From positions 744,001 through 808,000 of the forward strand of contig AP017424.1 in assembly GCA_002355495.1 (NCBI GenBank): a stretch of 64,000 nt of DNA. The letters are read 5' to 3'. The position numbers were made by a program, and so were the translations under genes. Below are positions 32,541 to 41,868 of this stretch, piece after piece. The notes beneath the pieces were generated by a model. That model had not been told where the DNA came from, made no database searches, and saw nothing but the letters and a program-made list of their open reading frames with translations. Numbering within the stretch: position 1 is the first letter of the stretch; each line of letters starts with the position of its first letter. This DNA comes from Streptomyces laurentii. Lineage in GTDB: Bacteria > Actinomycetota > Actinomycetes > Streptomycetales > Streptomycetaceae.

Positions 32541-35528
32541 CTGCGCACGCGCGCGTCACGGCGGACGAGCTCGAAGTCCCTTTCCCTGCGGACCGCTCTG
32601 CTCATCCTCGCCTTCGTCCCAGGAATCGCTCTGACCGCCCTCTGGGCCGTCACCAGCGGTCAGACCTTCTTCGACTTCCAGCGGATGGCGGCCCAGGGGC
32701 AGCTCGCGGAGAAGGCCGGCCAGCCGTCCAACATCGTGTACTACAACCTGCAGCAGGAACGGCGGCTGAGCGCCGACGTCCTCGCCCGCCAGGACGGCGC
32801 CGCCACGGCGCTCACCCGGCAGCGGGAAGAGACCGACAAGGCGGTGAAGACCTTCCTGACGCTGTCCGACGACCCGGCCGTCGACAACGCCCCCGACGAG
32901 GTGCGCGACGCCGTCAACGTGGCGCGGGAGGCGATCGGCCGGCTGTCCGTCCAGCGGGCCCTCGTCGACAGCGGCGACGCCGACCAGCAGGAGACGGTCT
33001 ACCGGTACTACACGGATCTGATCGCCGTCGACCTGAAGCTGTTCACGGCACTCAGCCACGTCGACGACGGCAAGGTCACCACGGCCTCGCAGCCGCTCGT
33101 GGAACTCTTCTGGACGAAGGAGATGATCTCCCGCTCCGACGCGCTGCTCGCCCGCGCGTGGGGCGACCGGGACCGGCTGAGCGCCAAGGACTTCCAGCAG
33201 GTCCAGCAAGCGGTCCTCACCCAGTCGTTCCAGGAGAGCTCGAAGGTCACGCCGTACCTGCCGGACGACGAGCTGGCGATGTGGCGGCAGATCACCTCCA
33301 GCGAGGCGTGGCGGAACAAGACCGCCGTCGAGCAGACCCTGCTGCGGCCCGCCGAGCCCGACGCGAAGGGCCGGGTCCGCGTCGGCGACCAGCGCGAGAA
33401 GTGGCGCGCCACGATGGACGCCGTCGGCCCGCCATACGAGAAGCTCCTGGAGCACCGCACGCAGCGGGTCATCGACCAGGGCCTGGACAGCGTCCTGTCC
33501 CTGCTGCTGCGCATGGTCCTGACCACCGTGGTCGGTCTCGCCGCCGTCGTCGCCGTCGTCCTGACCACCTGGCGGCTCACCCGCAGCCTGCGGCTGCGCA
33601 TCGGCCGCCTCCAGGAACAGGCCGAGGAGCTGGAGAAGTCGCTGCCCGCCGTCGTCGAGCGGCTCGCCCGGGGCGAGCAGATCGACGTCCAGGCCGAGGC
33701 CCGTGCCATCGAACAGGGCTCCGCCGACGGCCCGTCGGACGAACTGGCCCAGCTGGGCAAGGCGCTCAACCTCGCGCGCACCAGCGCCCTCCAGGCGGCG
33801 GTCAGCCAGGCCGACCAGCACCGGGGCTTCGAGCGGCTGCTGCAGCGGGTCGCCCGCCGTACCCAGCAGCTGATCGGCCAGCAGCTGAAGAAGCTGGACG
33901 AGATGGAGCACCGGCACGAGGACTCCGAGGTGCTCGACGGCCTCTTCGACCTCGACCACCTCACCGCGCGTCTGCGCCGGTACGAGGAGAACCTGGTCAT
34001 CCTGTCCGGCGGTACCCCGCACCGGCGCTGGCGCAAGCCGGTCGCGCTGCTCGACGTGATGCGCTCGGCCCAGGGCGAGGTGCAGGACTACCGGCGGGTC
34101 GTCCTCGACCTCGACGGCAGCCCGTGGCTGGCGGCCCGCGCCGTCGGTCCCGTCACGCACATCCTGGCCGAGCTGATCGAGAACGCGCTCTCCTTCTCGC
34201 GCCCGCCGAACCCGGTCGAGGTGCGGGCGGCGGTCGTGAGCCGCGGCCTCGCCATCGAGGTCGAGGACCGCGGCCTGGGCATGGAGGAGGAGCAGCTGGC
34301 CGAGGCCAACGCCCTGATGCTGAACCCGCCGCGGCTCGACATCCTCGCCCACGCCGAGGACATCCGGCTCGGCCTGCACGTGATCGCCCGGCTGACCCAC
34401 CAGTACGGTCTCGGCGTCGAGTTCCGGCCGTCCGCGTACGGCGGCACCCGTGTCGTCCTGCTCGTCCCCCGCGACCTGGTCGTCGCCGCGCCGCAGCAGA
34501 CCGGCCCGGTGGCCGTGCCCGACCCGGCGCCCGAGCCCGAGCCGCTGTCCGCGCCGGCGCCCGCCGGCGGGCACGACCCGCTGCCGAACCGCCGGCAGGG
34601 CCAGGCCCTGGCCGCGGTGACCCGGCTCACCCCGCACGCGCCACGGGAGCCGGAGGTCCCGCAGGCTCCCCAGGCCCCGGAACACCCCGCGCCGGCGTAC
34701 CCCGTCGAGCCGGACTACGTGACCCGCAACCCGTACGCGATGCCGGAGACGCCGGGTGTGCCCCACACCGACGGCCACCCGGCGTACGAGGAGGCTCCCG
34801 CCACTCCGTACGGTTCGCCGTACGAGACACCGGCGGCCCCGGCCCCTGCTCCGGCTCCGGCCCCGCCCGTGGCCCCGTACGGCGAACCGCAGCCGGTCGC
34901 CGACCTGTTCGCGGGCACGTTCCCGCCCGCGGCACCGGCGTACGGCTCCGCGCAGCCCTACGGCACCGCCGACGCGTACCCCGAACCGGCACAGCCGGGC
35001 GGCATCGGGCACGACGTCCACGGCGGCGACAACGGGCAGCAGCCCGCCCCTTACGGCGGCCCGCACGACCAGGCCACCGGCTACGAGGGCTTCGGCACGC
35101 CGCAGCAGGACCTCCGGCCGGCCGGGCCGGCGGAGCACGCCGGTTTCGCGCCGCAGTACGTGACCCCGCTGCCGTCCCACGGAGGACACACCGCTCCCCC
35201 GGCGCCCGCGCCCGCCGCGCCGACCGCGGCCCCGGCATCGGAACCGGCCCCGCCCGCCCCGGCGACCGCCGGTGGCGACAAGCCGCTGCCCCGCCGCGTA
35301 CGACAGGCCAGCCTCGTCGACGAACTTCGGCTGGACCCCGCCGCCCCCGGCGCTCCCCAGCCGCCGCGCTGGCAGGACGACCCCCTGCTCCGGCCCGCAC
35401 CGCGCCGTGCCGGAGCGACGATCGGCGCCTTCCAGCGCCGCTCGCGGGCGGCCCGCGCCGCCGAGCCGGACGCCCCCGCCGGGCCGGGCGCGTCCCACCA
35501 CCCCACGAGAGAAGAAGACGGATCATGA
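32541..35528 (+). CDS. cvnA: Conservon sensor histidine kinase-like protein (CvnA), CTG start
   Basis: The 995-residue protein has a first membrane helix at about residues 18-40, an extracytoplasmic helical domain of the nitrate/nitrite-sensing (NIT) type to about 315 and a second helix near 320-346. A HAMP-like linker, a kinase-like region and a GHKL ATPase domain follow, with N-box HILAELIENAL near 538 and EVEDRGLGM. Beyond residue 650 comes a long Pro/Ala-rich tail. A stop codon lies in frame at 32526 and no ATG, GTG or TTG occurs before residue 49. The CTG at 32541, with aagggag 7 bases upstream, is the only start that keeps the first helix. CvnA proteins work with CvnB-D as a membrane complex likened to eukaryotic G-protein signalling. 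Confidence 0.85.
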   Translation: MRTRASRRTSSKSLSLRTALLILAFVPGIALTALWAVTSGQTFFDFQRMAAQGQLAEKAGQPSNIVYYNLQQERRLSADVLARQDGAATALTRQREETDKAVKTFLTLSDDPAVDNAPDEVRDAVNVAREAIGRLSVQRALVDSGDADQQETVYRYYTDLIAVDLKLFTALSHVDDGKVTTASQPLVELFWTKEMISRSDALLARAWGDRDRLSAKDFQQVQQAVLTQSFQESSKVTPYLPDDELAMWRQITSSEAWRNKTAVEQTLLRPAEPDAKGRVRVGDQREKWRATMDAVGPPYEKLLEHRTQRVIDQGLDSVLSLLLRMVLTTVVGLAAVVAVVLTTWRLTRSLRLRIGRLQEQAEELEKSLPAVVERLARGEQIDVQAEARAIEQGSADGPSDELAQLGKALNLARTSALQAAVSQADQHRGFERLLQRVARRTQQLIGQQLKKLDEMEHRHEDSEVLDGLFDLDHLTARLRRYEENLVILSGGTPHRRWRKPVALLDVMRSAQGEVQDYRRVVLDLDGSPWLAARAVGPVTHILAELIENALSFSRPPNPVEVRAAVVSRGLAIEVEDRGLGMEEEQLAEANALMLNPPRLDILAHAEDIRLGLHVIARLTHQYGLGVEFRPSAYGGTRVVLLVPRDLVVAAPQQTGPVAVPDPAPEPEPLSAPAPAGGHDPLPNRRQGQALAAVTRLTPHAPREPEVPQAPQAPEHPAPAYPVEPDYVTRNPYAMPETPGVPHTDGHPAYEEAPATPYGSPYETPAAPAPAPAPAPPVAPYGEPQPVADLFAGTFPPAAPAYGSAQPYGTADAYPEPAQPGGIGHDVHGGDNGQQPAPYGGPHDQATGYEGFGTPQQDLRPAGPAEHAGFAPQYVTPLPSHGGHTAPPAPAPAAPTAAPASEPAPPAPATAGGDKPLPRRVRQASLVDELRLDPAAPGAPQPPRWQDDPLLRPAPRRAGATIGAFQRRSRAARAAEPDAPAGPGASHHPTREEDGS

Positions 35529-35956
35529 CACGTACCACCGCTACCCATCAGGACCTCGACTGGCTGCTCGACGGCCTGGTCGAGTCGGTCGCCGAGACCA
35601 GGAACGCGGTCCTGCTCTCCGACGACGGCCTGGTCGTCAGCCACTCCCGGACCATCGCCCGCGCGGACGCCGAGCGGCTGGCCGCCATCTGCACCGGCCA
35701 GCAGAGCCTGGCCCGGGGCGTGGGCCAGCTCTTCCGGGGCGGCGCCGTGCACCAGGTGATCGTGGAGCTGTCCGACCTCTGGCTGTTCATCATCTCCGCC
35801 GGGCAGGGCACGCACCTGGCCGTGGTCGCCTCCCAGGAGGTCGACGCGGAGGTCATGTCCCTGGCCATGCACAACCTCGTCCAGCAGGTCGGACAGAAGC
35901 TCGGCACGGCCGCGCGCGGCGAGTTCGACGCGTTCGGGACCGGGCCGGGCGCGTGA
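35525..35956 (+). CDS. cvnB: Conservon roadblock/LC7 protein (CvnB)
   Basis: The 143-residue protein is a roadblock/LC7 domain: DLDWLLDGLVESVAETRNAV, then LLSDDGLVVSHS and a LAVVASQEVDAEVMSLAMHNL end. This family binds and regulates small GTPases, here CvnD. The ATG lies inside the cvnA stop (ATGA), and the stop overlaps the start of cvnC, so the complex components are translationally coupled. Confidence 0.93.
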   Translation: MTRTTATHQDLDWLLDGLVESVAETRNAVLLSDDGLVVSHSRTIARADAERLAAICTGQQSLARGVGQLFRGGAVHQVIVELSDLWLFIISAGQGTHLAVVASQEVDAEVMSLAMHNLVQQVGQKLGTAARGEFDAFGTGPGA

Positions 35957-36378
35957 CCCCGCCCTGGGAGTACGAGGGCACCGCGGACCCGGAGGACGGA
36001 GGGGACGACGCCGGCGACAGCATGGTGCGCCCCTACACGATCACCCGGGGCCGCACCGCTCCCGCCCGCGACGACCTCACCCTGATCACGGTGCTCACGA
36101 CGGTGGAGGACCCGCGCGACGAGCGCGGTGTCCCGCTGCGCCCGGGCCGGCTCCAGCCGGAACACCGGATCATCCTCGGCCGGTGCGCCCGGCCGGTCGC
36201 CGTGGCCGAGGTCGCCGCGGAACTCGACCTCCCCGTGTCGGTGACCAAGATCCTGCTGGCCGACCTGATCGCCCAGGGCCTGCTCAACGCCCGCCCGCCG
36301 ATCTCGATGGCGCAGGCGGCGGGCGGCTGGGACCGGGAGCTGCTGGCCACCGTTCGTGACGGACTTCGGAGACTTTAG
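35953..36378 (+). CDS. cvnC: Conservon DUF742 protein (CvnC)
   Basis: The 141-residue protein has an acidic N-terminus, then MVRPYTITRGRT and the DUF742 core LQPEHRIILGRCARPVAVAE, AELDLPVSVTKILLADLIAQ and GLLNARPP. This core has a winged-helix-like pattern. It starts at GTG 35953 overlapping the cvnB stop. In studied conservons the CvnC protein binds CvnA and CvnD; its biochemical role is not settled. Confidence 0.92.
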   Translation: MTPPWEYEGTADPEDGGDDAGDSMVRPYTITRGRTAPARDDLTLITVLTTVEDPRDERGVPLRPGRLQPEHRIILGRCARPVAVAEVAAELDLPVSVTKILLADLIAQGLLNARPPISMAQAAGGWDRELLATVRDGLRRL

Positions 36379-36384
36379 GACACC

Positions 36385-36954
36385 ATGAACAACAGACAGG
36401 CGGACCCCGCCGCGGTCAAGATCCTTGTCGCGGGCGGGTTCGGCGTCGGCAAGACGACCCTGGTGGGCACGGTCAGCGAGGTCACTCCGCTGCGCACCGA
36501 GGAGTACATGACCCAGGCCAGTGTCGGGGTCGACGACCTGGCCGGGATCCACGACAAGGAGACGACGACCGTCGCCCTGGACTTCGGGCGGATCACCATC
36601 AGCGACGAGGTCGTCGTCTACCTGTTCGGCACACCGGGGCAGGAACGCTTCTGGTTCATGTGGAACGACCTGGTCACCGGTGCGCTCGGCGGTGTCGTCA
36701 TCGCGGACACCCGGCGTCTGGAGACGAGTTTCGCCTCGATCGACTTCTTCGAGAGCCGGAGCATCCCCTTCGTGGTGGCCATCAACTGCTTCCACGGCCA
36801 GAACACCCGTACGACCGAGGAGATCAGGGCCGCGCTCGACCTCGATCCGCACATCCCGCTGCTGATCGGCGACGTCCGGGAGCGCGCGTTCGGCAAGGAG
36901 ACGCTGCTCGCCCTGGTCGACCATCTGCTCAGCCTGCCGGCGGCGGCCGGCTGA
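36385..36954 (+). CDS. cvnD: Conservon Ras-like GTPase (CvnD)
   Basis: The 189-residue protein is a small GTPase with G1 GGFGVGKTT at residues 17-25, a switch region with TQASVGVDD, and G3 written FGTPGQERF instead of the Ras DTAGQE. The G4 region reads VVAINCFHG, lacking the canonical NKxD. These features are typical of the bacterial MglA/CvnD type group. It lies six bases after cvnC and closes the conserved four-gene unit. The sequence after it is CCGG-rich and gene-free up to 37078. Confidence 0.93.
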   Translation: MNNRQADPAAVKILVAGGFGVGKTTLVGTVSEVTPLRTEEYMTQASVGVDDLAGIHDKETTTVALDFGRITISDEVVVYLFGTPGQERFWFMWNDLVTGALGGVVIADTRRLETSFASIDFFESRSIPFVVAINCFHGQNTRTTEEIRAALDLDPHIPLLIGDVRERAFGKETLLALVDHLLSLPAAAG

Positions 36955-37078
36955 CCGGGCCCCGGTCCGGCCGGCCCCGATCTCGCCGGCCCCGCGCGGC
37001 CGGTCCGGCCGGCCCCGCCCCGCGCGCCCTCTCCTCCCCCGTACGCGCCACTCCCTTCTTCCTTTGGAGTCACCCCAG

Positions 37079-38215
37079 ATGACGACACCCCTGCAGGTCC
37101 TGATCCACGGCGGAGGCATCGGCGGCCTCACCCTGGCCACGGCGCTGGCCCGGCGCGGCCACACCGTGGAGGTCGTGGAGCTCCGCGGCGAGCTGGACGC
37201 GCTCGGCGTGGGCATCCTCCAGCCCTCCAACGCCCTGCACGCCCTGAACGAGATCGGTGTGCTCGACGCGTGCCTGGCGGCCGGGTTCGCGTGGGAGGTG
37301 CTGACCATCGCCGACCCCACGGGCGGCACCCTGGCCGAGATACCGCAGCCCCGGATGGGCGACCTGCCGTCGAACAACGGCATCCCTCGCCCGGCGCTCG
37401 CCAAGCTGCTCGGCGAGGCGGCCGTCGCGGCCGGGGCCACGATCCGCTTCTCCACCACGATCACCGACCTCACCGACGACGGCACCGGCGTCGACGTGGT
37501 CCTCTCCGACGGCTCGACGAGCCGCTGGGACCTGGTGGTCGGCTTCGACGGCATCGGCTCCCCGCTGCGTACCCGGCTGTACGGGGACCGCTACACCCCC
37601 GAGTACACCGGCTTCGCGAACTGGCGGGTGACCGTGCCGCGGCGGCCCGAGGTGCGGGGCGTGGTGATGGGGGTCGCCGGGACGGACGGGAAGGCGATGC
37701 TCAACCCGATCTCGGCCGACTCGATGTACCTGGCGTCGGTGTTCGCCGAGGCCGAGGACTTCCGCCCGGACCCCGAGCGCGCCCTGGAGCAGCTCACCGA
37801 GCGGCTGGCGATGTTCTCCGGTCCGGTCGCCGAGGCGCTCGCCTCGGTCGAGGACCCGGCCGGCGTGGTCTACTCCCGGATCTCCCAGGTGACGGTCGAG
37901 GAGCCGTGGCACGTGGGACGGATCGTGCTGGCCGGTGACGCGGCGCACGCGAGCGCCCCGCAGCTGGCGCAGGGCGCGGCGATGGCCGTCGAGGACGCGG
38001 TCGTGCTCGCGGAGTCCCTGGACGCGCACGAGGGCGACGTGCCGGCGGCGCTGAAGGCGTGGGAGGAGCGGCGCCGGCCCCGGGCCATGTGGGTGCAGGC
38101 GCTGTCCCGCGCGCTGCTCCGGCAGGAGATGGGCGCGGCGACCACGCCGGAGGAGGACGAACTGCTGAAGGTCGGCGTCGCGGGCGCGTCGCACGTCCTG
38201 GTCGAGCCGTACTGA
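37079..38215 (+). CDS. FAD-dependent aromatic-type monooxygenase
   Basis: The 378-residue protein has an N-terminal LIHGGGIGGLTLATALARRG FAD fold, the mid-protein DLVVGFDGIGSPLR (DG motif) and the C-terminal GRIVLAGDAAHASAPQLAQG (GD motif). These are the three fingerprints of class A flavoprotein monooxygenases such as salicylate or 6-hydroxynicotinate hydroxylase. It should hydroxylate an aromatic compound with NAD(P)H and O2. ATG 37079 has ttggag upstream. It lies 124 bases behind cvnD; co-transcription is possible but no stop signal or promoter decides this. A 16-bp hairpin ends it. Confidence 0.88.
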   Translation: MTTPLQVLIHGGGIGGLTLATALARRGHTVEVVELRGELDALGVGILQPSNALHALNEIGVLDACLAAGFAWEVLTIADPTGGTLAEIPQPRMGDLPSNNGIPRPALAKLLGEAAVAAGATIRFSTTITDLTDDGTGVDVVLSDGSTSRWDLVVGFDGIGSPLRTRLYGDRYTPEYTGFANWRVTVPRRPEVRGVVMGVAGTDGKAMLNPISADSMYLASVFAEAEDFRPDPERALEQLTERLAMFSGPVAEALASVEDPAGVVYSRISQVTVEEPWHVGRIVLAGDAAHASAPQLAQGAAMAVEDAVVLAESLDAHEGDVPAALKAWEERRRPRAMWVQALSRALLRQEMGAATTPEEDELLKVGVAGASHVLVEPY

Positions 38216-38239
38216 GGCGCTTCCCCTTTCCGTGACGTC

Positions 38240-38275
38240 ACAAGGGCCGCACCGGAGATCCGGTGCGGCCCTTGT
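38240..38275. terminator. Strong terminator after the monooxygenase gene
   Basis: A perfect 16-bp stem (acaagggccgcaccgg with its complement) encloses agat, 24 bases after the stop. The T-containing end cttgt follows the GC stem. It is also about 80 bases beyond the convergent gene ending at 38356. Confidence 0.9.
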
Positions 38276-38355
38276 GCTGCCAGGGGTACGGGGTGGGCGT
38301 ACGGCGTCCTTGGGCGTACGGGGGGGGGAGCCGTGCCTGGGCCCCCGCCCAGGAA

Positions 38356-39150
38356 TCAGCCGAAGAGGCCGAGTGCCGACGCCCCGCCGATGCCGCCGAG
38401 AACCATGAAGGCCGGCATGAGGACCTTCAGCTCGACCCAGTCGCCGGCCCGGAAGCGCAGCGGCTTCGGGGTGCCGAGCGGGTACCAGCGCTTGCGGCCG
38501 ATCGGGATGGGCCACAGGATCGGGCAGCCGGAGACCGTCAGCGCGTCGCCGATGTCGTGGACGAGGGCGCCGAGCACGATCGGCAGGCCGAGCCACAGGT
38601 ACTCCTGGCCGGGGCCGGTGAAGAGCCAGTCCGAGCCGTTGCCCGGCTGGTCGAGGACGCCGGCGAGGATCCAGGCGCTGGTGGCGCCGAGCAGCCACAC
38701 CAGGACGTCGCTGGACATCCGCGCGGCCCGCCACAGCAGGCCTTCGACCGCGAGGACCAAGTGGACGAAGAGGATCGCGAGGACCGCCCAGCGGCCGCCG
38801 CTGACGGCGGCGAAAGAGCAGCCGCCGCCGACCAGGACCGCCCACAGCCAGGTGTGGGTGAGGGTGCGGTGGCCGCCGGAGCGGCGCGGGTCGGCCTTGG
38901 AGCGGGTCGCCTTGTAGACGGCGTACGAGAGCTTGTCGACGATCTCGCACAGGCCGCGGGAGACCGGGCCGAAGGCGCGCGAGATGGTCGCCGACTTGTG
39001 GTCGAGGTCGGGGGCGAGGGCCGCGCCCGCGCAGATGAGCGCGCCGACGAGCAGAACCGGCCAGGGCATCGGCTCGTCGAAGGCGGCGGCCGCCGCTCCG
39101 ACGCCCAGCCAGGCCGCCGCGCCGGACAGCGAGTGCGCCGGTCCCATCAT
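38356..39150 (-). CDS. YdjM/DUF457-type membrane-bound metal-dependent hydrolase
   Basis: The 264-residue protein has several membrane helices. Metal-binding elements of the YdjM/LexA-regulated family are visible: an early MMGPAHSLSGAAAW (conserved HS), APDLDHKSATISR, the GGHRTLTHTWLWA block and LVHDIGDALT. Homologs are inner-membrane proteins of unclear activity, related to phosphatidic-acid-phosphatase-like folds. It lies alone between a convergent terminator and the divergent helicase gene. Confidence 0.85.
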   Translation of the reverse strand: MMGPAHSLSGAAAWLGVGAAAAAFDEPMPWPVLLVGALICAGAALAPDLDHKSATISRAFGPVSRGLCEIVDKLSYAVYKATRSKADPRRSGGHRTLTHTWLWAVLVGGGCSFAAVSGGRWAVLAILFVHLVLAVEGLLWRAARMSSDVLVWLLGATSAWILAGVLDQPGNGSDWLFTGPGQEYLWLGLPIVLGALVHDIGDALTVSGCPILWPIPIGRKRWYPLGTPKPLRFRAGDWVELKVLMPAFMVLGGIGGASALGLFG

Positions 39151-39305
39151 GGTGGTTCCCGCCCCATTTCTCGTACCCCGGCGCCCAGTTGGCGTCCGGT
39201 CCGTCGGCCGCCCGGGCGGGCGGCAGACGGATCAGCCTACCGTCCGTGATCTTGGTGCCGGTGGCCGGTTCCCGCATCGGGACGGAATCCAGGCAAGATG
39301 GTGGC

Positions 39306-41819
39306 GTGACCCTTATCGATCAGTTGCCGCCGACCGCCGACCCCGACGCCCTCTTCGAAGCCTTCTCGTCCTGGGCCGAGGAGCGGGGTATCACGCTCTA
39401 TCCGGCCCAGGAGGAGGCGCTGATCGAGGTGGTCTCCGGGGCCAACGTGATCCTGTCCACCCCCACCGGCTCCGGAAAGTCGCTGGTGGCGGCGGGTGCG
39501 CACTTCACGGCCCTGGCCAATGACCAGGTCACCTTCTACACGGCGCCGATCAAGGCGCTGGTGTCGGAGAAGTTCTTCGACCTGTGCAAGATCTTCGGCA
39601 CCGAGAACGTCGGCATGCTCACCGGCGACGCCTCCGTGAACGCGGACGCGCCGGTGATCTGCTGCACCGCCGAGGTGCTGGCGTCGATCGCGCTGCGCGA
39701 CGGCAAGGACGCCGACATCGGCCAGGTCGTCATGGACGAGTTCCACTTCTACGCGGAGGCGGACCGCGGCTGGGCCTGGCAGATCCCGATCCTGGAGCTC
39801 CCGCAGGCCCAGTTCATCCTCATGTCGGCCACGCTCGGCGACGTGTCGATGTTCGAGAAGGACCTGACCCGGCGGACCGGGCGGCCGACCGCGACCGTCC
39901 GCTCGGCCACGCGGCCGGTGCCGCTGTCGTACGAGTACCGGCTGACCCCCATCACCGACACCCTCACCGAGCTCCTGGACACCCGGCAGGCGCCGGTCTA
40001 CATCGTGCACTTCACCCAGGCGCAGGCGGTGGAGCGGGCGCAGTCGCTGATGAGCATCAACATGTGCACGCGGGAGGAGAAGGACCGGATCGCCGAGATG
40101 ATCGGCAACTTCCGGTTCACCACCAAGTTCGGCAAGAACCTCTCCCGTTACGTCCGGCACGGCATCGGCGTGCACCACGCGGGCATGCTGCCGAAGTACC
40201 GGCGGCTGGTGGAGAAGCTGGCGCAGGCGGGTCTGCTGAAGGTCATCTGCGGTACGGACACCCTGGGCGTCGGCGTCAACGTGCCCATCCGCACGGTGCT
40301 GTTCACGGCCCTGACGAAGTACGACGGCAGCCGGGTGCGCACGCTGCGCGCCCGCGAGTTCCACCAGATCGCGGGCCGGGCCGGCCGGGCCGGCTTCGAC
40401 ACCGCCGGTCTGGTGGTCGCGCAGGCGCCCGAGCACGTCATCGAGAACGAGAAGGCGCTCGCCAAGGCCGGCGACGACCCGAAGAAGCGCCGCAAGGTGG
40501 TCCGCAAGAAGGCCCCGGAGGGCTTCGTCGGCTGGACGGAGAGCAGCTTCGAGAAGCTGATCGCCGCCGACCCGGAGCCGCTGACCTCCCGCTTCCGGGT
40601 CACCCACACCATGCTCCTGTCGGTGATCGCCCGCCCGGGCAACGCCTTCGAAGCCATGCGCAAGCTCCTGGAGGACAACCACGAGCCGCGCCGGAACCAG
40701 CTGAAGCACATCCGCCGGGCCATCGCGATCTACCGCTCGCTGCTCGACGGCGGTGTGGTGGAGCAGCTGGAGACCCCGGACGCCGAGGGCCGCACGATCC
40801 GCCTGACGGTCGACCTCCAGCAGGACTTCGCGCTCAACCAGCCGCTGTCGACGTTCGCGCTCGCCGCCTTCGACCTGCTGGACGCCGAGTCCCCCTCGTA
40901 CGCCCTGGACATGGTGTCGGTCGTCGAGTCGACCCTCGACGACCCCCGGCAGATCCTGGCCGCGCAGCAGAACAAGGCGCGCGGCGAGGCGGTCGCCGCG
41001 ATGAAGGCCGACGGCGTCGAGTACGAGGAGCGCATGGAGCGGCTCCAGGAGGTCTCGTACCCGAAGCCGCTCGAAGAGCTGCTGTGGCACGCGTACGGCG
41101 TCTACCGCACCTCGCACCCGTGGGTCGGCGACCACCCGGTGTCGCCGAAGTCGGTCATCCGCGACATGTACGAACGAGCGCTGTCCTTCACGGAGTTCAC
41201 GTCCTTCTACGAGCTGGCGCGCACCGAGGGCATCGTGCTGCGCTATCTGGCGGGCGCGTACAAGGCGCTGGACCACACCATCCCGGACGACCTGAAGACG
41301 GAGGACCTGGAGGACCTGATCGCCTGGCTGGGCGAGATGGTGCGGCAGGTCGACTCCTCGCTGCTCGACGAGTGGGAGCAGCTGGCCAACCCGGACGTGG
41401 AGACCGCCGAGGAGGCGCAGGAGCGCGCCGACCAGGTCCGTCCGGTCACGGCGAACGCCCGCGCCTTCCGGGTGCTCGTCCGCAACGCGATGTTCCGCCG
41501 GGTGGAGCTGGCGGCCCTGGACAACGTGGACGAGCTGGGCGAGCTGGACGGCGAGTCCGGCTGGGACGCGGACGCGTGGGGCGAGGCGATGGACGCGTAC
41601 TGGGACGAGTACGACGACCTCGGCACCGGCCCGGACGCCCGCGGCCCGAAGCTGCTGGCCATCGAGGAGGACGCGGCGCACGGTCTCTGGCGCGTCCGGC
41701 AGACCTTCGCCGACCCGAACGGCGACCATGACTGGGGTATCAGCGCGGAGGTGGACCTGGCGGCCTCGGACGAGGAGGGCCGGGCCGTCGTCCGCGTCAC
41801 GTCGGTCGGACAGCTGTAG
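39306..41819 (+). CDS. DEAD/DEAH-box helicase with DUF3516 C-terminal region
   Basis: The 837-residue protein is an SF2 helicase: Walker A TPTGSGKS at 52-59, motif II VVMDEFHFY, motif III LMSATLG and motif VI HQIAGRAGRAG near 355. It is of the Ski2-like type common in actinobacteria. The C-terminal 400 residues are helical and acidic and match the DUF3516 region that accompanies this helicase group. Substrate (RNA or DNA) is not known. The start is GTG 39306. The TesB gene follows after 49 bases and may be co-transcribed. Confidence 0.9.
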   Translation: MTLIDQLPPTADPDALFEAFSSWAEERGITLYPAQEEALIEVVSGANVILSTPTGSGKSLVAAGAHFTALANDQVTFYTAPIKALVSEKFFDLCKIFGTENVGMLTGDASVNADAPVICCTAEVLASIALRDGKDADIGQVVMDEFHFYAEADRGWAWQIPILELPQAQFILMSATLGDVSMFEKDLTRRTGRPTATVRSATRPVPLSYEYRLTPITDTLTELLDTRQAPVYIVHFTQAQAVERAQSLMSINMCTREEKDRIAEMIGNFRFTTKFGKNLSRYVRHGIGVHHAGMLPKYRRLVEKLAQAGLLKVICGTDTLGVGVNVPIRTVLFTALTKYDGSRVRTLRAREFHQIAGRAGRAGFDTAGLVVAQAPEHVIENEKALAKAGDDPKKRRKVVRKKAPEGFVGWTESSFEKLIAADPEPLTSRFRVTHTMLLSVIARPGNAFEAMRKLLEDNHEPRRNQLKHIRRAIAIYRSLLDGGVVEQLETPDAEGRTIRLTVDLQQDFALNQPLSTFALAAFDLLDAESPSYALDMVSVVESTLDDPRQILAAQQNKARGEAVAAMKADGVEYEERMERLQEVSYPKPLEELLWHAYGVYRTSHPWVGDHPVSPKSVIRDMYERALSFTEFTSFYELARTEGIVLRYLAGAYKALDHTIPDDLKTEDLEDLIAWLGEMVRQVDSSLLDEWEQLANPDVETAEEAQERADQVRPVTANARAFRVLVRNAMFRRVELAALDNVDELGELDGESGWDADAWGEAMDAYWDEYDDLGTGPDARGPKLLAIEEDAAHGLWRVRQTFADPNGDHDWGISAEVDLAASDEEGRAVVRVTSVGQL

Positions 41820-41868
41820 ACACTCTGCCGCAAGCACTCCGGTGCGGGCGCTCCGGGAGGAGTACGAG

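Noticed and set aside
32556..35501. 981-residue open frame on the minus strand
   Set aside because: It is the antisense shadow of cvnA. Its composition (long Gly/Arg and Val/Leu runs) comes from the third-position GC bias, and it has no family motifs.
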